A stretch of 64,000 bases of DNA from Cognataquiflexum rubidum (GCF_022538115.1 NZ_JAKZAL010000022.1:21018-85017), one strand, 5' to 3'. Counted from the stretch's first letter, positions 18,870-27,480 are shown. The notes: a model not told the origin generated them from the sequence alone. A program made the numbers and translations.

Positions 18870-19170
18870 TCCCAATTAAGCTGGAAAAGGGAGGATTACT
18901 CATGCTGTCTTTTTTTGGCTTGGCTACTTTGAAATAAGGTAGCTAACTCTATCCCTCAAGACAATTTTTTGAGCAAATATCGCAACAAATGCCAACCAAA
19001 GCCTAACATTTTGAGCTGGGGAGACACATCATCATCAAAGCTTTTTTTTAGGTCTGCTGCCATTTCTGATTCCTCTTCTTCGGATCATGGAATGGAAGCA
19101 TACTCCCGGAAGTGCTTTCGACACAGGTAAGGAAGAGATCCTTATCCTATTAAATTAAAGACAAACCAAT
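18870..19170. other. Non-coding gap, nothing recognised
   Basis: About 300 bp between the copper-storage-like gene and the aldehyde dehydrogenase. I see no credible gene, repeat or clear promoter; only scattered T-runs near 18910 and 19040. Confidence 0.5.
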
Positions 19171-20553
19171 ATGGCCATTCAAACAACCAATCCTTTTACA
19201 AATAAAACAGTAAAGTCATTCGAAGAAATGACGGAGACGGCAGTGGAAGGTAAAGTAGCCAAAGCACAGGAAACTTTTACCAACTGGAAAGAAACCGGCT
19301 ACCAGCACCGGGCTGATTTACTACACAAAGTCGCCACCCTCATGCGGGTCAAAAAATCAGAACTCGCTCAAACCATTACCTTGGAGATGGGAAAAATCCT
19401 AGCGCAGGCCGAAGGCGAGATCGACCTGAGCGCCGATATATTTGATTATTACGCTAATCATGGAGAGGAATTTCTCGCAGATAAAGTTCTCGATCCTGAA
19501 TTTGGATCGGCCATAGTACGCAGCAGTCCTATTGGGGTTTTGCTAGGCGTTATGCCTTGGAATTTTCCATTCTATCAGGTAGCCCGCTTTGTCGCTCCCA
19601 ATATCATGGTCGGCAATACTATTTTGCTCAAGCACGCCTCCATCGTACCACAATGTGCCGCTGCTCTTGAAGAACTTTTTGCAGAAGCAGAAGCGCCTCA
19701 GGGATTGTACACCAATCTCTTTATTTCAGGCAAGCGTGCGTCTGCACTTGTTTCCGACAAAAGAATCAAAGGAGTTTCCCTGACAGGAAGTGAAGAGGCC
19801 GGCGCAAGTGTCGCCATGGAAGCCGGGAAATATCTGAAAAAGGTGGTCTTGGAACTTGGCGGAAACGATGTCTTTATTATCCTTGAGGATGCCGATATGG
19901 ATAAAACCGTCGAATGGGCAGTTGTCGGCAGGATGAATAACAACGGTCAATGTTGTGTTGCTTCCAAGCGTTTCATCGCAGTGGAGGCCATTGCAGACAC
20001 ATTTATCCAAAAATTTAAGGATGCGCTCTCAATAATGAAAGTAGGTGATCCGATGGATCCCGAGACAGAATTGGGCCCTTTGAGCAGTGAAGAAGGAGCC
20101 GTTCAAGTAGCTGATCAGGTAAAACGCTCCGTTGACCAAGGCGCTAAAATCTTATTGGGAGGAAAACGTGCAGACCGAGAAGGTGCCTTTATGGAACCGA
20201 CCATACTCACCGACCTGAAACCTGGTATCGCTGCCTACCATGAAGAATTATTTGGTCCGGTGGCTTCCTTCTATGTGGTAAAAGACGAACAGGCTGCCAT
20301 CGCCCTTGCCAACGATTCTGATTTTGGTTTGGCGGCATCTGTTTTTACCCAAGACATCGAGCGCGGTAAAAGGATTGCCGATCAGATTGATGTCGGAATG
20401 GTATTTATCAACCACCCTACCTGGACACAGGCTGACCTTCCTTTTGGCGGAACCAAGCGTTCGGGATTTGGCCGTGAACTCTCCGAGCTGGGAATCCATG
20501 AGTTTGTCAATAAGAAGCTTATCCGTGTAAGTGAGCTCAATGATCCATTTTAA
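19171..20553 (+). CDS. NAD(P)-dependent aldehyde dehydrogenase, succinate-semialdehyde type
   Basis: 460-residue aldehyde dehydrogenase superfamily enzyme oxidising an aldehyde to its acid; cytoplasmic. Catalytic Glu228 sits in LELGGND and nucleophile Cys262 in GQCCVA; PWNFPFYQVARF is the cofactor-side motif. The short N-terminus and overall length match the Sad/YneI branch of succinate-semialdehyde dehydrogenases rather than the longer GabD. Assignment to succinate semialdehyde is by family resemblance only. The SDR at 20605 begins 52 bases later on the same strand, but base composition shifts towards AT there, so a shared origin is doubtful. Confidence 0.9.
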   Translation: MAIQTTNPFTNKTVKSFEEMTETAVEGKVAKAQETFTNWKETGYQHRADLLHKVATLMRVKKSELAQTITLEMGKILAQAEGEIDLSADIFDYYANHGEEFLADKVLDPEFGSAIVRSSPIGVLLGVMPWNFPFYQVARFVAPNIMVGNTILLKHASIVPQCAAALEELFAEAEAPQGLYTNLFISGKRASALVSDKRIKGVSLTGSEEAGASVAMEAGKYLKKVVLELGGNDVFIILEDADMDKTVEWAVVGRMNNNGQCCVASKRFIAVEAIADTFIQKFKDALSIMKVGDPMDPETELGPLSSEEGAVQVADQVKRSVDQGAKILLGGKRADREGAFMEPTILTDLKPGIAAYHEELFGPVASFYVVKDEQAAIALANDSDFGLAASVFTQDIERGKRIADQIDVGMVFINHPTWTQADLPFGGTKRSGFGRELSELGIHEFVNKKLIRVSELNDPF

Positions 20554-20604
20554 CATGCGGTTGCATCAAAACATAAATTCAGTGAAACTAAAATTAATTG
20601 TAAA

Positions 20605-21345
20605 ATGGAAATGAAAGGAAAAGTCATCATAATAACAGGAGCCTCCAGTGGTATAGGCAAAGCAACAGCCTTAAAACTATCCAAAAATGGTGCTAAAGTA
20701 GTACTTTCTGCACGGAGAAAAGATGAACTGGAAGCGCTGAAGAAGTCCATCGAGAAGGAAACTGGTGAGGCCTTGGTTGTCATTGCAGATGTTACCAAGA
20801 TGCCTGATATGGACAGGTTAGTTGCCAAAACACTCGAAGCTTATGGAACTGTAGACGCCATAATTAACAATGCGGGCTTGATGCCTTTATCGTTTGTTGA
20901 GAAACTCAAAACCAACGAGTGGGAGAAAATGGTAGACGTAAATATAAAAGGCGTGTTGAATGGTGTCGCAGCTGTTCTTCCTACCCTTATAAAAAATAAA
21001 AGCGGACATATTATCAATATTTCATCAACCGCATCTTATAGTTATTTTCCGGGCGGTGCCGTTTATTGCGCCACAAAGGCCGCGGTGAAAATGTTTACCG
21101 AAGGACTGCGACAGGAGTTAGCTCCAACGTATGGCATACGCGTTACCTCTATAGAACCGGGAGTTGTAGCTACAAACCTACTGGATACCATAACTGATGA
21201 AGATATTTTAGGTAACCTAACAGAAATGCAGAAGATGACTGCACTTGAACCAGAGGATATAGCGGAAGCGATTTATTATGCTCTCAAGCAACCGCTTCGA
21301 GTGAATGTAAACGATGTGCATATCCTACCAACCGAGCAAAAGTAA
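20605..21345 (+). CDS. Short-chain dehydrogenase/reductase (classical SDR)
   Basis: 246 residues, one Rossmann domain: TGASSGIG cofactor motif (11-18), the Arg pair after strand 2 (SARRKD, suggesting NADPH), NNAG (88-91), catalytic Ser about 141, and Tyr154-x3-Lys158 (YCATK). It reduces or oxidises an unknown alcohol/ketone. It opens a run of three oxidoreductase genes (20605, 21464, 22117) plus an SDR stub at 23109. All are more AT-rich than the flanking genes, which suggests a separately acquired cluster. ATG at 20605 is used; a second ATG two codons later is equally possible. Confidence 0.92.
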   Translation: MEMKGKVIIITGASSGIGKATALKLSKNGAKVVLSARRKDELEALKKSIEKETGEALVVIADVTKMPDMDRLVAKTLEAYGTVDAIINNAGLMPLSFVEKLKTNEWEKMVDVNIKGVLNGVAAVLPTLIKNKSGHIINISSTASYSYFPGGAVYCATKAAVKMFTEGLRQELAPTYGIRVTSIEPGVVATNLLDTITDEDILGNLTEMQKMTALEPEDIAEAIYYALKQPLRVNVNDVHILPTEQK

Positions 21346-21463
21346 GCTACGCCACCAGTTCTCATAGCTTGGGCACTTTGGTCGACTGGTGCATGGCAGT
21401 CATGGAGAAATTCTGAGAAATAAACAGCATGTGTAATCTAAAAATTTATTAAAACTAAAAAAT

Positions 21464-22111
21464 ATGAAGGCCTTACAAATAGTAAGAAAAAATGTATTAG
21501 TGGCAGGTGCCAACGGAACCACAGGGAGAATCATCATCGATTTATTAAGGAGATCAGAAATCTATCAACCTATAGCGATGGTCAGAAAACAGGATCAAAA
21601 AGATTATTTTGAAAAGCAAGGTGTATCTGCGGTACTTGCCGATTTAGAGGAAGATGTAAACCACGTGATGAAAAATGCGGATAAAGTAATTTTTGCGGCT
21701 GGATCAAAAGGTAAAAATATAATAGGTGTGGATCAGGAGGGCGCAAAAAGGCTAACAGATGCTGCTAAGGAGGCAGGACTTGAGAAGTTTGTCATGTTGA
21801 GCACTATGGGAGCAGATAATCCATCTGTGAGTGACGAACTTGAAGATTATTTGAGAGCAAAGCAAAATGCAGATGATCACCTGCGTTCAAGTGGTATGAA
21901 TTATAGTATTGTGAGACCTGGTCATTTGACAGACGAGGATGGAACAGGCAAAATTCAACTCAATGAGAAACTGAAAATTCAAGGGACTATTTCAAGAGCG
22001 GATGTAGCTAAAACACTAGTGGAAGCCTTGGAAGATGGCGTTAAACAGAACCAGGTTTTCGAAATTCTAAGTGGAGAAGTTCCAATAGAGAAAGCCGTTC
22101 ACCAAAATTAA
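21464..22111 (+). CDS. Atypical SDR, NAD(P)H-binding protein (NmrA/YwnB-like)
   Basis: 215 residues with an N-terminal glycine motif VAGANGTTGR typical of atypical/extended SDRs that sense or use NAD(P)H. The phrases KFVMLSTMGADNP, then MNYSIVRPGHLTDEDGTG, are those of the NAD(P)-binding YwnB/HSCARG-like proteins. Several of these are quinone or flavin reductases or redox sensors. It lacks the classical YxxxK pair. It ends 5 bases before the MDR oxidoreductase, a strong sign of one operon with it. Cytoplasmic; specific substrate unknown. Confidence 0.88.
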   Translation: MKALQIVRKNVLVAGANGTTGRIIIDLLRRSEIYQPIAMVRKQDQKDYFEKQGVSAVLADLEEDVNHVMKNADKVIFAAGSKGKNIIGVDQEGAKRLTDAAKEAGLEKFVMLSTMGADNPSVSDELEDYLRAKQNADDHLRSSGMNYSIVRPGHLTDEDGTGKIQLNEKLKIQGTISRADVAKTLVEALEDGVKQNQVFEILSGEVPIEKAVHQN

Positions 22112-22116
22112 AAATC

Positions 22117-23112
22117 ATGAACAAGATTATCCTTTTGAACAAACGCTTTCATGGAAAACCAACACTTCATGATTTTAAAATCAGTAGTGAAGAAATGCCG
22201 GCACCAAAAGACAGTGAGGTACTTTTAAAAACAGTGTATGTCTCTGTCGATCCCTATTTGCGAGGCAGAATGAATGATGTTAAATCATATACCCCTGCAT
22301 TTGAATTAAATAAACCCATTCAATCGGGAATTATCGCCGAGGTAATAGAAAGTAAACATGCCGATTTTAAAAAGGGTGATTTTGTTTCGGATAATTTGGA
22401 TTGGAAGGAATATCAGATTTCTGATGGTAAAGACTTAGTTAAGGTGAATAAAGCTGACGCCAAATTATCAAGCTATTTGGGAATATTAGGCATGACAGGG
22501 CTTACGGCTTATTTAGGCTTGATGGAAATAGGGTTACCCAAGAAAGGCGAAACTCTTGTCGTTTCCGGAGCAGGAGGGGCAGTTGGGACAGTAGTGGGTC
22601 AAATTGGCAAATTGCACGGTTGCCGGGTGGTTGGCCTTACCGGTTCGGATGAAAAAGTATCTCTACTTACATCAAAGTTTAATTTCGATCATGCCATCAA
22701 TTATAAAACAGCAAAAAATTTAAAAGATGCTATCAAAACTGCCTGTCCGAAAGGGGTAGATATCTACTTTGATAATGTCGGTGGAGAGATTTCCGACGCT
22801 GTTTTAGCAAACATAAATAAGTACGCCCGACTGCCTGTTTGTGGTGCTATATCGCTCTACAATGAAACTGAGGTTCAGTTGGGCCCCCGATTGCAACCCA
22901 TCATTCTCACCAAAAGTGCTACAATGAGAGGATTTATTATTGGTGATTTAAAGGAAAAATTTCCGCCTGCCATCAAACAATTATCAGCATGGCTAAAAGA
23001 CGACAAAATCACCTTTAGCGAAACCCTTGTGAAAGGCTTCGATAATATTCCCCAGGCATTTATTGATTTGTTTGATGGAAAAAACAAAGGAAAAATGATT
23101 GTGGAAATATGA
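22117..23112 (+). CDS. Zinc-independent MDR oxidoreductase (NADPH-dependent alkenal/one reductase type)
   Basis: 331-residue medium-chain reductase of the leukotriene-B4 12-hydroxydehydrogenase/CurA branch. YVSVDPYLRGRM near residue 45 and the cofactor loop SGAGGAVGTVVGQIGK near residue 150 are diagnostic; FDNVGGEI follows. Zinc-binding Cys/His sets are absent. Enzymes of this branch use NADPH to reduce alpha,beta-unsaturated aldehydes and ketones, so detoxification of reactive alkenals or quinones is plausible. It lies 5 bases after the atypical SDR. Its stop overlaps the ATG of the truncated SDR stub (ATGA), so the operon once continued. Confidence 0.92.
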   Translation: MNKIILLNKRFHGKPTLHDFKISSEEMPAPKDSEVLLKTVYVSVDPYLRGRMNDVKSYTPAFELNKPIQSGIIAEVIESKHADFKKGDFVSDNLDWKEYQISDGKDLVKVNKADAKLSSYLGILGMTGLTAYLGLMEIGLPKKGETLVVSGAGGAVGTVVGQIGKLHGCRVVGLTGSDEKVSLLTSKFNFDHAINYKTAKNLKDAIKTACPKGVDIYFDNVGGEISDAVLANINKYARLPVCGAISLYNETEVQLGPRLQPIILTKSATMRGFIIGDLKEKFPPAIKQLSAWLKDDKITFSETLVKGFDNIPQAFIDLFDGKNKGKMIVEI

Positions 23113-23264
23113 AAAAGCTGGAAAACAGAACAGTGTTTATCACGAGAGGTAACTCAGGTTCTGTCGAGGGTGAACTGTCGTCCGTGGACAAGAGTCCGAA
23201 TAAGATAAAGGCTCCTCCAGCCCAAAGTGCAACATTGCGAATACCCATAAAAACTAACCACTAA
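23109..23264 (+). pseudogene. N-terminal stub of a classical SDR, overwritten by repeat sequence
   Basis: From the ATG at 23109, overlapping the stop of the upstream gene as ATGA, the first 18 residues read MKKLENRTVFITRGNSGS. This is an SDR start: compare MKKLENKVAIITGGAGS of the gene at 23894. After about 23162 the homology ends and the frame runs through a degraded copy of the repeat found at 45.7 and 54.3 kb, stopping at 23264. The cofactor glycine motif is also damaged (TRGNSG for TGGNSG). A 51-residue product could be made but would not fold as an SDR. Confidence 0.7.
23165..23249 (+). repeat. Degraded copy of dispersed repeat element R1
   Basis: Shares GTCGTCCGTGGACAAG, then after a diverged middle GCCCAAAGTGCAACATTGCG, with the R1 elements at 54301-54443 (same strand) and 45708-45855 (opposite strand). 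It ends in GCGAATACCCAT, a decayed form of the R1 end GCGGATACTCAT. It marks the point where the SDR stub loses homology. Confidence 0.7.
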
Positions 23265-23268
23265 AACT

Positions 23269-23673
23269 ATGAAAACACTACAAAAATTTGTTGGGCTTAT
23301 TGCCCTCACCGCGCTGTTTGCTTCATGTCAGTCACCGAAGCAGGTTCTTTCTGAATCAGATTCCAGGATGGAGATCATGAACAACATAGCCAGCGACCAT
23401 GATATGTCAAAAGAAATGATGCAGGCCATCATGTCCGGCGACCACGGCAAAATGCTGATGCACGAAAGAATGAATGTCATGATGGAAGACAAAAGCATGA
23501 TGAAGAAAATGATGAAAGAAAATCCTGAAATGTCAAAACGCATGATGTCAGTAATGATGGAAACTGCCAAAGAAGACACCACCATGATGTCGGACATGTG
23601 CAAGTCCATGATGAAAAACCCGGAAATGATGGAAATGATGAAAAAGATGAAAGAAAAGGAATCCAATCAATAA
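23269..23673 (+). CDS. Methionine-rich lipoprotein
   Basis: 134 residues: signal peptide with lipobox ending FASC (Cys20), then a mature part in which about 30 of 115 residues are methionine, mostly as MM pairs spaced 4-7 residues apart (KSMMKKMMKEN, EMMEMMKKM) with a few His and Asp. I do not recognise a named family. Methionine clusters in exported proteins commonly bind Cu(I) or Ag(I), so a periplasmic copper buffer is the leading idea. A repetitive helical structural lipoprotein is the alternative. The cytosolic Csp3-like gene lies 4.4 kb upstream. It has its own 20-Met spacing pattern, and no other partner is adjacent. Confidence 0.8.
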   Translation: MKTLQKFVGLIALTALFASCQSPKQVLSESDSRMEIMNNIASDHDMSKEMMQAIMSGDHGKMLMHERMNVMMEDKSMMKKMMKENPEMSKRMMSVMMETAKEDTTMMSDMCKSMMKNPEMMEMMKKMKEKESNQ

Positions 23674-23893
23674 AACTGACAAATCTCCGGCAGCAATCAG
23701 GAATTAAAAATCAATGTCATTTAGTTAGGGGGATCTGATAAACTTTTCCAAAGTTCGGAATGGGTTTTAAGATTTTCATGGTCTGATCCCAACTTTGGAA
23801 AAGGTTTGTAGTACGCAAAAGCTTAACTGAACGACATTGATTTAAGAATTAGAAAACACAAAAACATATTGATTTTAATTTAAGCAATTTGAG

Positions 23894-24655
23894 ATGAAAA
23901 AATTAGAGAACAAGGTTGCCATCATTACCGGTGGTGCAGGCAGTATCGGCATGACCACGGCCAAGCTATTTTTAGAAGAAGGAGCAAAAGTCCTGTTGGT
24001 AGATTTGGAGGAAGAGCCTCTCAAAAAAGCGGTGAAAGAATTGGGAGGAAAAGCCGTGCAGTATTGTGTGGCGGATGTGACCAAAGCATCGGATGTCAAA
24101 AGTTACGTGGACACGGCAGTAAAAGCCTTTGGAAAAATCGATGTGTTTTTTAACAATGCAGGAATTGAGGGAACGGTAAAACCGATCGTTGACTACCCGG
24201 AAGAAATGTTTGACAAAGTCATTGCCGTCAATGTGCGGGGTGTTTGGTTGGGAAATAAATACGTCTTGCCCCACATGAATGACGGCGGCAGCATCATCAT
24301 CACCTCCTCAGTGGCAGGCTTGCTGGGCAGTCCCAATGTCAGTGCCTACATCATCAGCAAGCATGCCGGCGTAGGCATCATGCGGGCGACATCGGTGGAG
24401 GCTGCTCCAAGAAAAATCCGTGTCAACAGTGTGCATCCTTCCCCGGTCGACAACCGCATGATGCGTTCGCTCGAAGAAGGATTTTCCCCGGGTCAGGGAG
24501 ATGCGGTCAAGAAGCAACTCGAGCTGACCATCCCCCTTGGCCGGTATGCCAAACCCATTGAAATTGCAAAACTCGTCTTGTTTTTGGCAAGCGACGACAG
24601 TCAGTTTATCACAGGCACGACCCAGGTTATTGATGGCGGTATCAATGTTCAGTAG
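23894..24655 (+). CDS. Short-chain dehydrogenase/reductase (glucose-1-dehydrogenase/FabG-like)
   Basis: 253-residue classical SDR: TGGAGSIG cofactor motif (12-19), Asp37 after strand 2 (VDLEE, favouring NAD(H)), NNAG (87-90), Ser139, Tyr152 and Lys156 (YIISK), and the C-terminal GTTQVIDGG typical of the family. Substrate not determinable; FabG-type names are generic. It has a 220-bp upstream gap and ends in a strong inverted repeat, so it is probably transcribed alone. The N-terminal residues closely resemble the stub at 23109, suggesting the two were paralogues. Confidence 0.92.
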   Translation: MKKLENKVAIITGGAGSIGMTTAKLFLEEGAKVLLVDLEEEPLKKAVKELGGKAVQYCVADVTKASDVKSYVDTAVKAFGKIDVFFNNAGIEGTVKPIVDYPEEMFDKVIAVNVRGVWLGNKYVLPHMNDGGSIIITSSVAGLLGSPNVSAYIISKHAGVGIMRATSVEAAPRKIRVNSVHPSPVDNRMMRSLEEGFSPGQGDAVKKQLELTIPLGRYAKPIEIAKLVLFLASDDSQFITGTTQVIDGGINVQ

Positions 24656-24733
24656 AAATTAATAGCGTTTCCCCCTTTTTTGATTCAAAGTCTATTTTTT
24701 GAAATCCCTGCGTACTCAGGGAAGTATGATGGC

Positions 24734-24787
24734 TACCTTCCGAAGTATGACGCGGACCTTCGGAAGGTATTGAAACACCTTTTTTTT
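24734..24787 (+). terminator. Terminator-like inverted repeat after the SDR gene
   Basis: TACCTTCCGAAG (24734-24745) and CTTCGGAAGGTA (24758-24769) form a perfect 12-bp stem with a 12-nt loop, followed by TTGAAACACC and eight or more T. Each arm is itself nearly palindromic. It shares its 3' half with the element at 18.26 kb. A degenerate third copy (GATTAATACCT...AGGGGCTTTTT) is at about 24918-24958. Confidence 0.7.
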
Positions 24788-25043
24788 CTTACTCCGAAAT
24801 ATGTCGTACTGCCCACCCCTTTTTCTGAAGTCTTTTTGAATAATGAAAATCCACATCGGGTATTGTCAAAATGTAAATAGGAGTCAAAGCAAGCCAATGG
24901 CTTGGAGATGGTTCCATTTTGATTAATACCTCTACAGGTAGTCAGAAGGGGCTTTTTACGGAAAAAGAAAAAAATAATTCAAAAAACCCAACCCGCAAAT
25001 GCCCTTATCGTTATTTGGACTAAACCTAAATAAGATCAGAAAT

Positions 25044-25454
25044 ATGACTAGAATCCTAATCGCATTTTGCATTTTGTTTGCGCTTACTGCCTGTGAAAAT
25101 GAGGACAACCTCAGCCCTCAGAATTCGACCGAATCCATCAATGCTTCACTCACCTTGCCTGATGGATTGATTATAACAGAGTTTGTCGAAGAAGGAAGGG
25201 ACAAAACAGCAATTTTCAGCCCTTTTACTTTTTTGTTCAACTCGGATGGTTCGGTTGTCGCCTCCAAAACCGGAACCTCCATCAACGGCACCTACCTTGT
25301 TTTCAGGGATGACGGCCGGGTGGAATTGCGGATGGATTTTCCGGAAAGTTCCGAGTTGTACGAACTCAGTGATGATTGGTATTTTATCTCCCAAAGTGGC
25401 AATACCATCAGATTTGAAGACAGCGGCGACAAACTCGTATTTCAACAACAGTAA
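25044..25454 (+). CDS. Small lipoprotein of unknown function
   Basis: 136 residues from the ATG at 25044, which gives a clean lipoprotein signal (IAFCILFALTAC, lipobox Cys). An in-frame ATG at 24999 would put 15 extra residues before the signal and is less likely. The mature part reads like a small beta-rich domain of the lipocalin-like/META type: NSDGSVVASKTG, then INGTYLVFRDDGRVELRM, then DDWYFISQSGNTIRFED. It precedes an outer-membrane beta-barrel gene by 21 bases, so the two probably form an envelope operon. Function unknown. Confidence 0.78.
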   Translation: MTRILIAFCILFALTACENEDNLSPQNSTESINASLTLPDGLIITEFVEEGRDKTAIFSPFTFLFNSDGSVVASKTGTSINGTYLVFRDDGRVELRMDFPESSELYELSDDWYFISQSGNTIRFEDSGDKLVFQQQ

Positions 25455-25475
25455 AAAAACCTAAAATCAAATAAT

Positions 25476-26096
25476 ATGAAAACAATCCTCTATTCCACAC
25501 TAATTGTTCTTTGCCTTACACTTTCCCATAGTAATCTGATGGCCCAAGAAGAAGGCGAAGCCAAAACTCTTTTTGGAAACAATACACGAATAAATACCAA
25601 AGATTTGGGCTTTTTTGTAGCACCGTCTTTTGGCTTTACCCAAATGGACGGAGGCAGTGCTTCACTTTTCAACCTGAGAGGCGGTGTAAACCTTAAGGAC
25701 AATATTGCCTTTGGGGCGTATTTCAATACCTCCGTAAATGATATCCGGCCGCAAAGCGAAACCGTCCCTAATGTGTATATGGATTATTGGTCAGTCGGCG
25801 GATTTGCGGAATATACCCTATTGTCCAAAAACCTGCTGCACGTAAGCTTTCCCCTCTATATCGGCTATGGGGAAGTGGAAATGGACAATGAAAACGGAAA
25901 TGTAGGTCTTGGCGAAGCCAATTTCTTTCAGCTCGAACCTTCCGCATTGTTGGCAGTCAACCTGCACAAATACGTCCGGTTGAATGTCGGGGCCGGTTAC
26001 CGGTTTGTGGGACAGATGGAGTACCGCAACTTCAATCAGTCAGATATTTCGGGATTGACAGGCTATATCGGATTGAAATTTGGACTGTTCCGCTAA
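25476..26096 (+). CDS. Outer-membrane beta-barrel protein
   Basis: 206 residues with a signal peptide (about 1-23, ending LMAQ). The remainder alternates polar and hydrophobic residues in amphipathic strands with aromatic girdles, and the C-terminus (YIGLKFGLFR) is a closing beta-strand near an aromatic residue, as in small OmpW/PorT-like barrels of Bacteroidota. About 8-10 strands fit the length. The upstream lipoprotein gene ends 21 bases away and a strong terminator follows. Structural role, porin or adhesion cannot be separated. Confidence 0.82.
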   Translation: MKTILYSTLIVLCLTLSHSNLMAQEEGEAKTLFGNNTRINTKDLGFFVAPSFGFTQMDGGSASLFNLRGGVNLKDNIAFGAYFNTSVNDIRPQSETVPNVYMDYWSVGGFAEYTLLSKNLLHVSFPLYIGYGEVEMDNENGNVGLGEANFFQLEPSALLAVNLHKYVRLNVGAGYRFVGQMEYRNFNQSDISGLTGYIGLKFGLFR

Positions 26097-26171
26097 ATTA
26101 TCCCATGCCCATCCAAACACAAAACAGGTCAGGAAGCAATCATCTTTCAGATCTGTTTTGGAAGATTTCCC

Positions 26172-26202
26172 AAACCGTACTTTCAGAAAGTACGGTTTTT
26201 TT
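26172..26202 (+). terminator. Intrinsic terminator after the beta-barrel gene
   Basis: AAACCGTACTT and AAGTACGGTTT (26172-26198) pair as an 11-bp stem around a 5-nt loop, followed by a run of seven T. About 75 bases after the stop codon. Confidence 0.9.
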
Positions 26203-26363
26203 ATTCAAGAGCTATTTTGTCACTCCATATCAAAATCCCACTAGTCAAGTAACTCAGAATACGGAAGGATTGGATTTATATCTAAAAGAGATTAAGTTTA
26301 GATGATTGAAAAATAACAACTAGTATTGTTGCTATACAATCCTTTGGGGAGCATTTATAGAAA

Positions 26364-26444
26364 ATGAAACCAATTCTAATAACAGGAGCAACAGGAAGCA
26401 TTGCTGACATTCAAAAAAACCAATCAAAAAAATTACTTCAATAA
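26364..26444 (+). pseudogene. N-terminal stub of an NAD(P)-binding (NmrA-like) protein
   Basis: A 26-codon frame begins MKPILITGATGSIA, the standard first strand and glycine motif of an NmrA/atypical-SDR Rossmann fold, then loses all family resemblance and stops. Its TAA shares bases with the ATG of the phosphodiesterase gene (TAATG). This looks like a truncated gene joined to the next one by deletion. A retained translated leader is an alternative. It is the second Rossmann stub within 3.3 kb. Confidence 0.6.
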
Positions 26445-27349
26445 TGAATAAATCTGTAAAGATTAGAACAGCAGCCATTATCGTATTATGTACATTTTTT
26501 TTCTATTCGTGTAATTCAGAGAAAAATAAGGTAAATCAAAAATCCGATAATCTGAAAATTATCAGTTACAATGTCTGGTATGGATTTACTGAAGTACCGG
26601 AAAGAAAAAAGGCATGGATTGCATGGATGAACGGGCAACAACCTGATATTGTATCACTTCAGGAACTTAATGAATATACCCATCAAAAGTTAGCTGAAGA
26701 TGCCAAAAGTTATGGGCATGCATATTCGGTCTTGTTGAAAGAGGATGGATTTCCAACCGGTATTACTTCCCGATATCCCATAGAAGATATATACAGAATC
26801 AAAGAAGGCTTCCATCATGGCTTACTGCGGGTGAAGATACAGGACATATATTATTACGTTATTCATTTGCACCCCAGCAACTGGGAAATCAGAAAAAACG
26901 AAATAGATCAAATCCTTAAGGATGTTGAAGGACTTCCTTCAAATGCCGGAGTTATCCTTGCCGGCGATTTCAATAACCTCTCTCCACTTGATTCGGAATT
27001 TTATGCACATGGAAGGCTGGAACCTTTTTTCGATGAAATGGACAAAAAGAACAAAGATGTAAACCTAAATCAGGGTAATCTGGATTATTCAGTGATCCAG
27101 GAAGTTATGGATTTTGGATTCACTGATCTTGATGCCAAGATGCGTGGCTCTTCTTATGCTTTTACAGGAAGCTTTCCAACATTGATTGAAAAAGAAGGCG
27201 AACATGGGGATCAAAGACGACTGGATTATATTTTTGCATCAAAAAATTTGGTTGATAAAGTGACTAAAGCAAATGTCATTAGCACTGACACTACCCAAAT
27301 CTTATCAGATCATTTGCCGGTAGTGGTTGAATTGCGTTTGGATTATTGA
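26444..27349 (+). CDS. Exported endonuclease/exonuclease/phosphatase-family lipoprotein
   Basis: 301 residues with a lipoprotein signal (FFFYSC, Cys23) and a complete EEP metal-dependent phosphodiesterase fold: Asn43 in ISYNVW, metal-binding Glu74 in SLQELN, HLHPSN mid-protein, LAGDFNN with the Asp-x-Asn pair, and SDHLPVVVEL at the end carrying the general-base Asp-His. Membrane-anchored members act on nucleic acids, inositol phosphates or sphingomyelin-like lipids; location suggests an envelope or extracellular substrate. The gene is AT-rich relative to its neighbours. The start overlaps the stop of the Rossmann stub. The following small gene is 131 bases away. Confidence 0.9.
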   Translation: MNKSVKIRTAAIIVLCTFFFYSCNSEKNKVNQKSDNLKIISYNVWYGFTEVPERKKAWIAWMNGQQPDIVSLQELNEYTHQKLAEDAKSYGHAYSVLLKEDGFPTGITSRYPIEDIYRIKEGFHHGLLRVKIQDIYYYVIHLHPSNWEIRKNEIDQILKDVEGLPSNAGVILAGDFNNLSPLDSEFYAHGRLEPFFDEMDKKNKDVNLNQGNLDYSVIQEVMDFGFTDLDAKMRGSSYAFTGSFPTLIEKEGEHGDQRRLDYIFASKNLVDKVTKANVISTDTTQILSDHLPVVVELRLDY

Positions 27350-27480
27350 GTTTCCACGATACCAATGATACAGGTATAAGGTTAATCCAGAACTTGATTG
27401 AATTAGGGGTTTACCCAAAATTCAATTGAAGGATGTTAACAAGTTGCTGTTGAAATAGGAACACTAAAAGAAAACAAAAA

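Noticed and set aside
24680..24880. 66-codon frame after the SDR gene
   Set aside because: It runs through the terminator-like inverted repeat and T-run, so it is non-coding repeat sequence.
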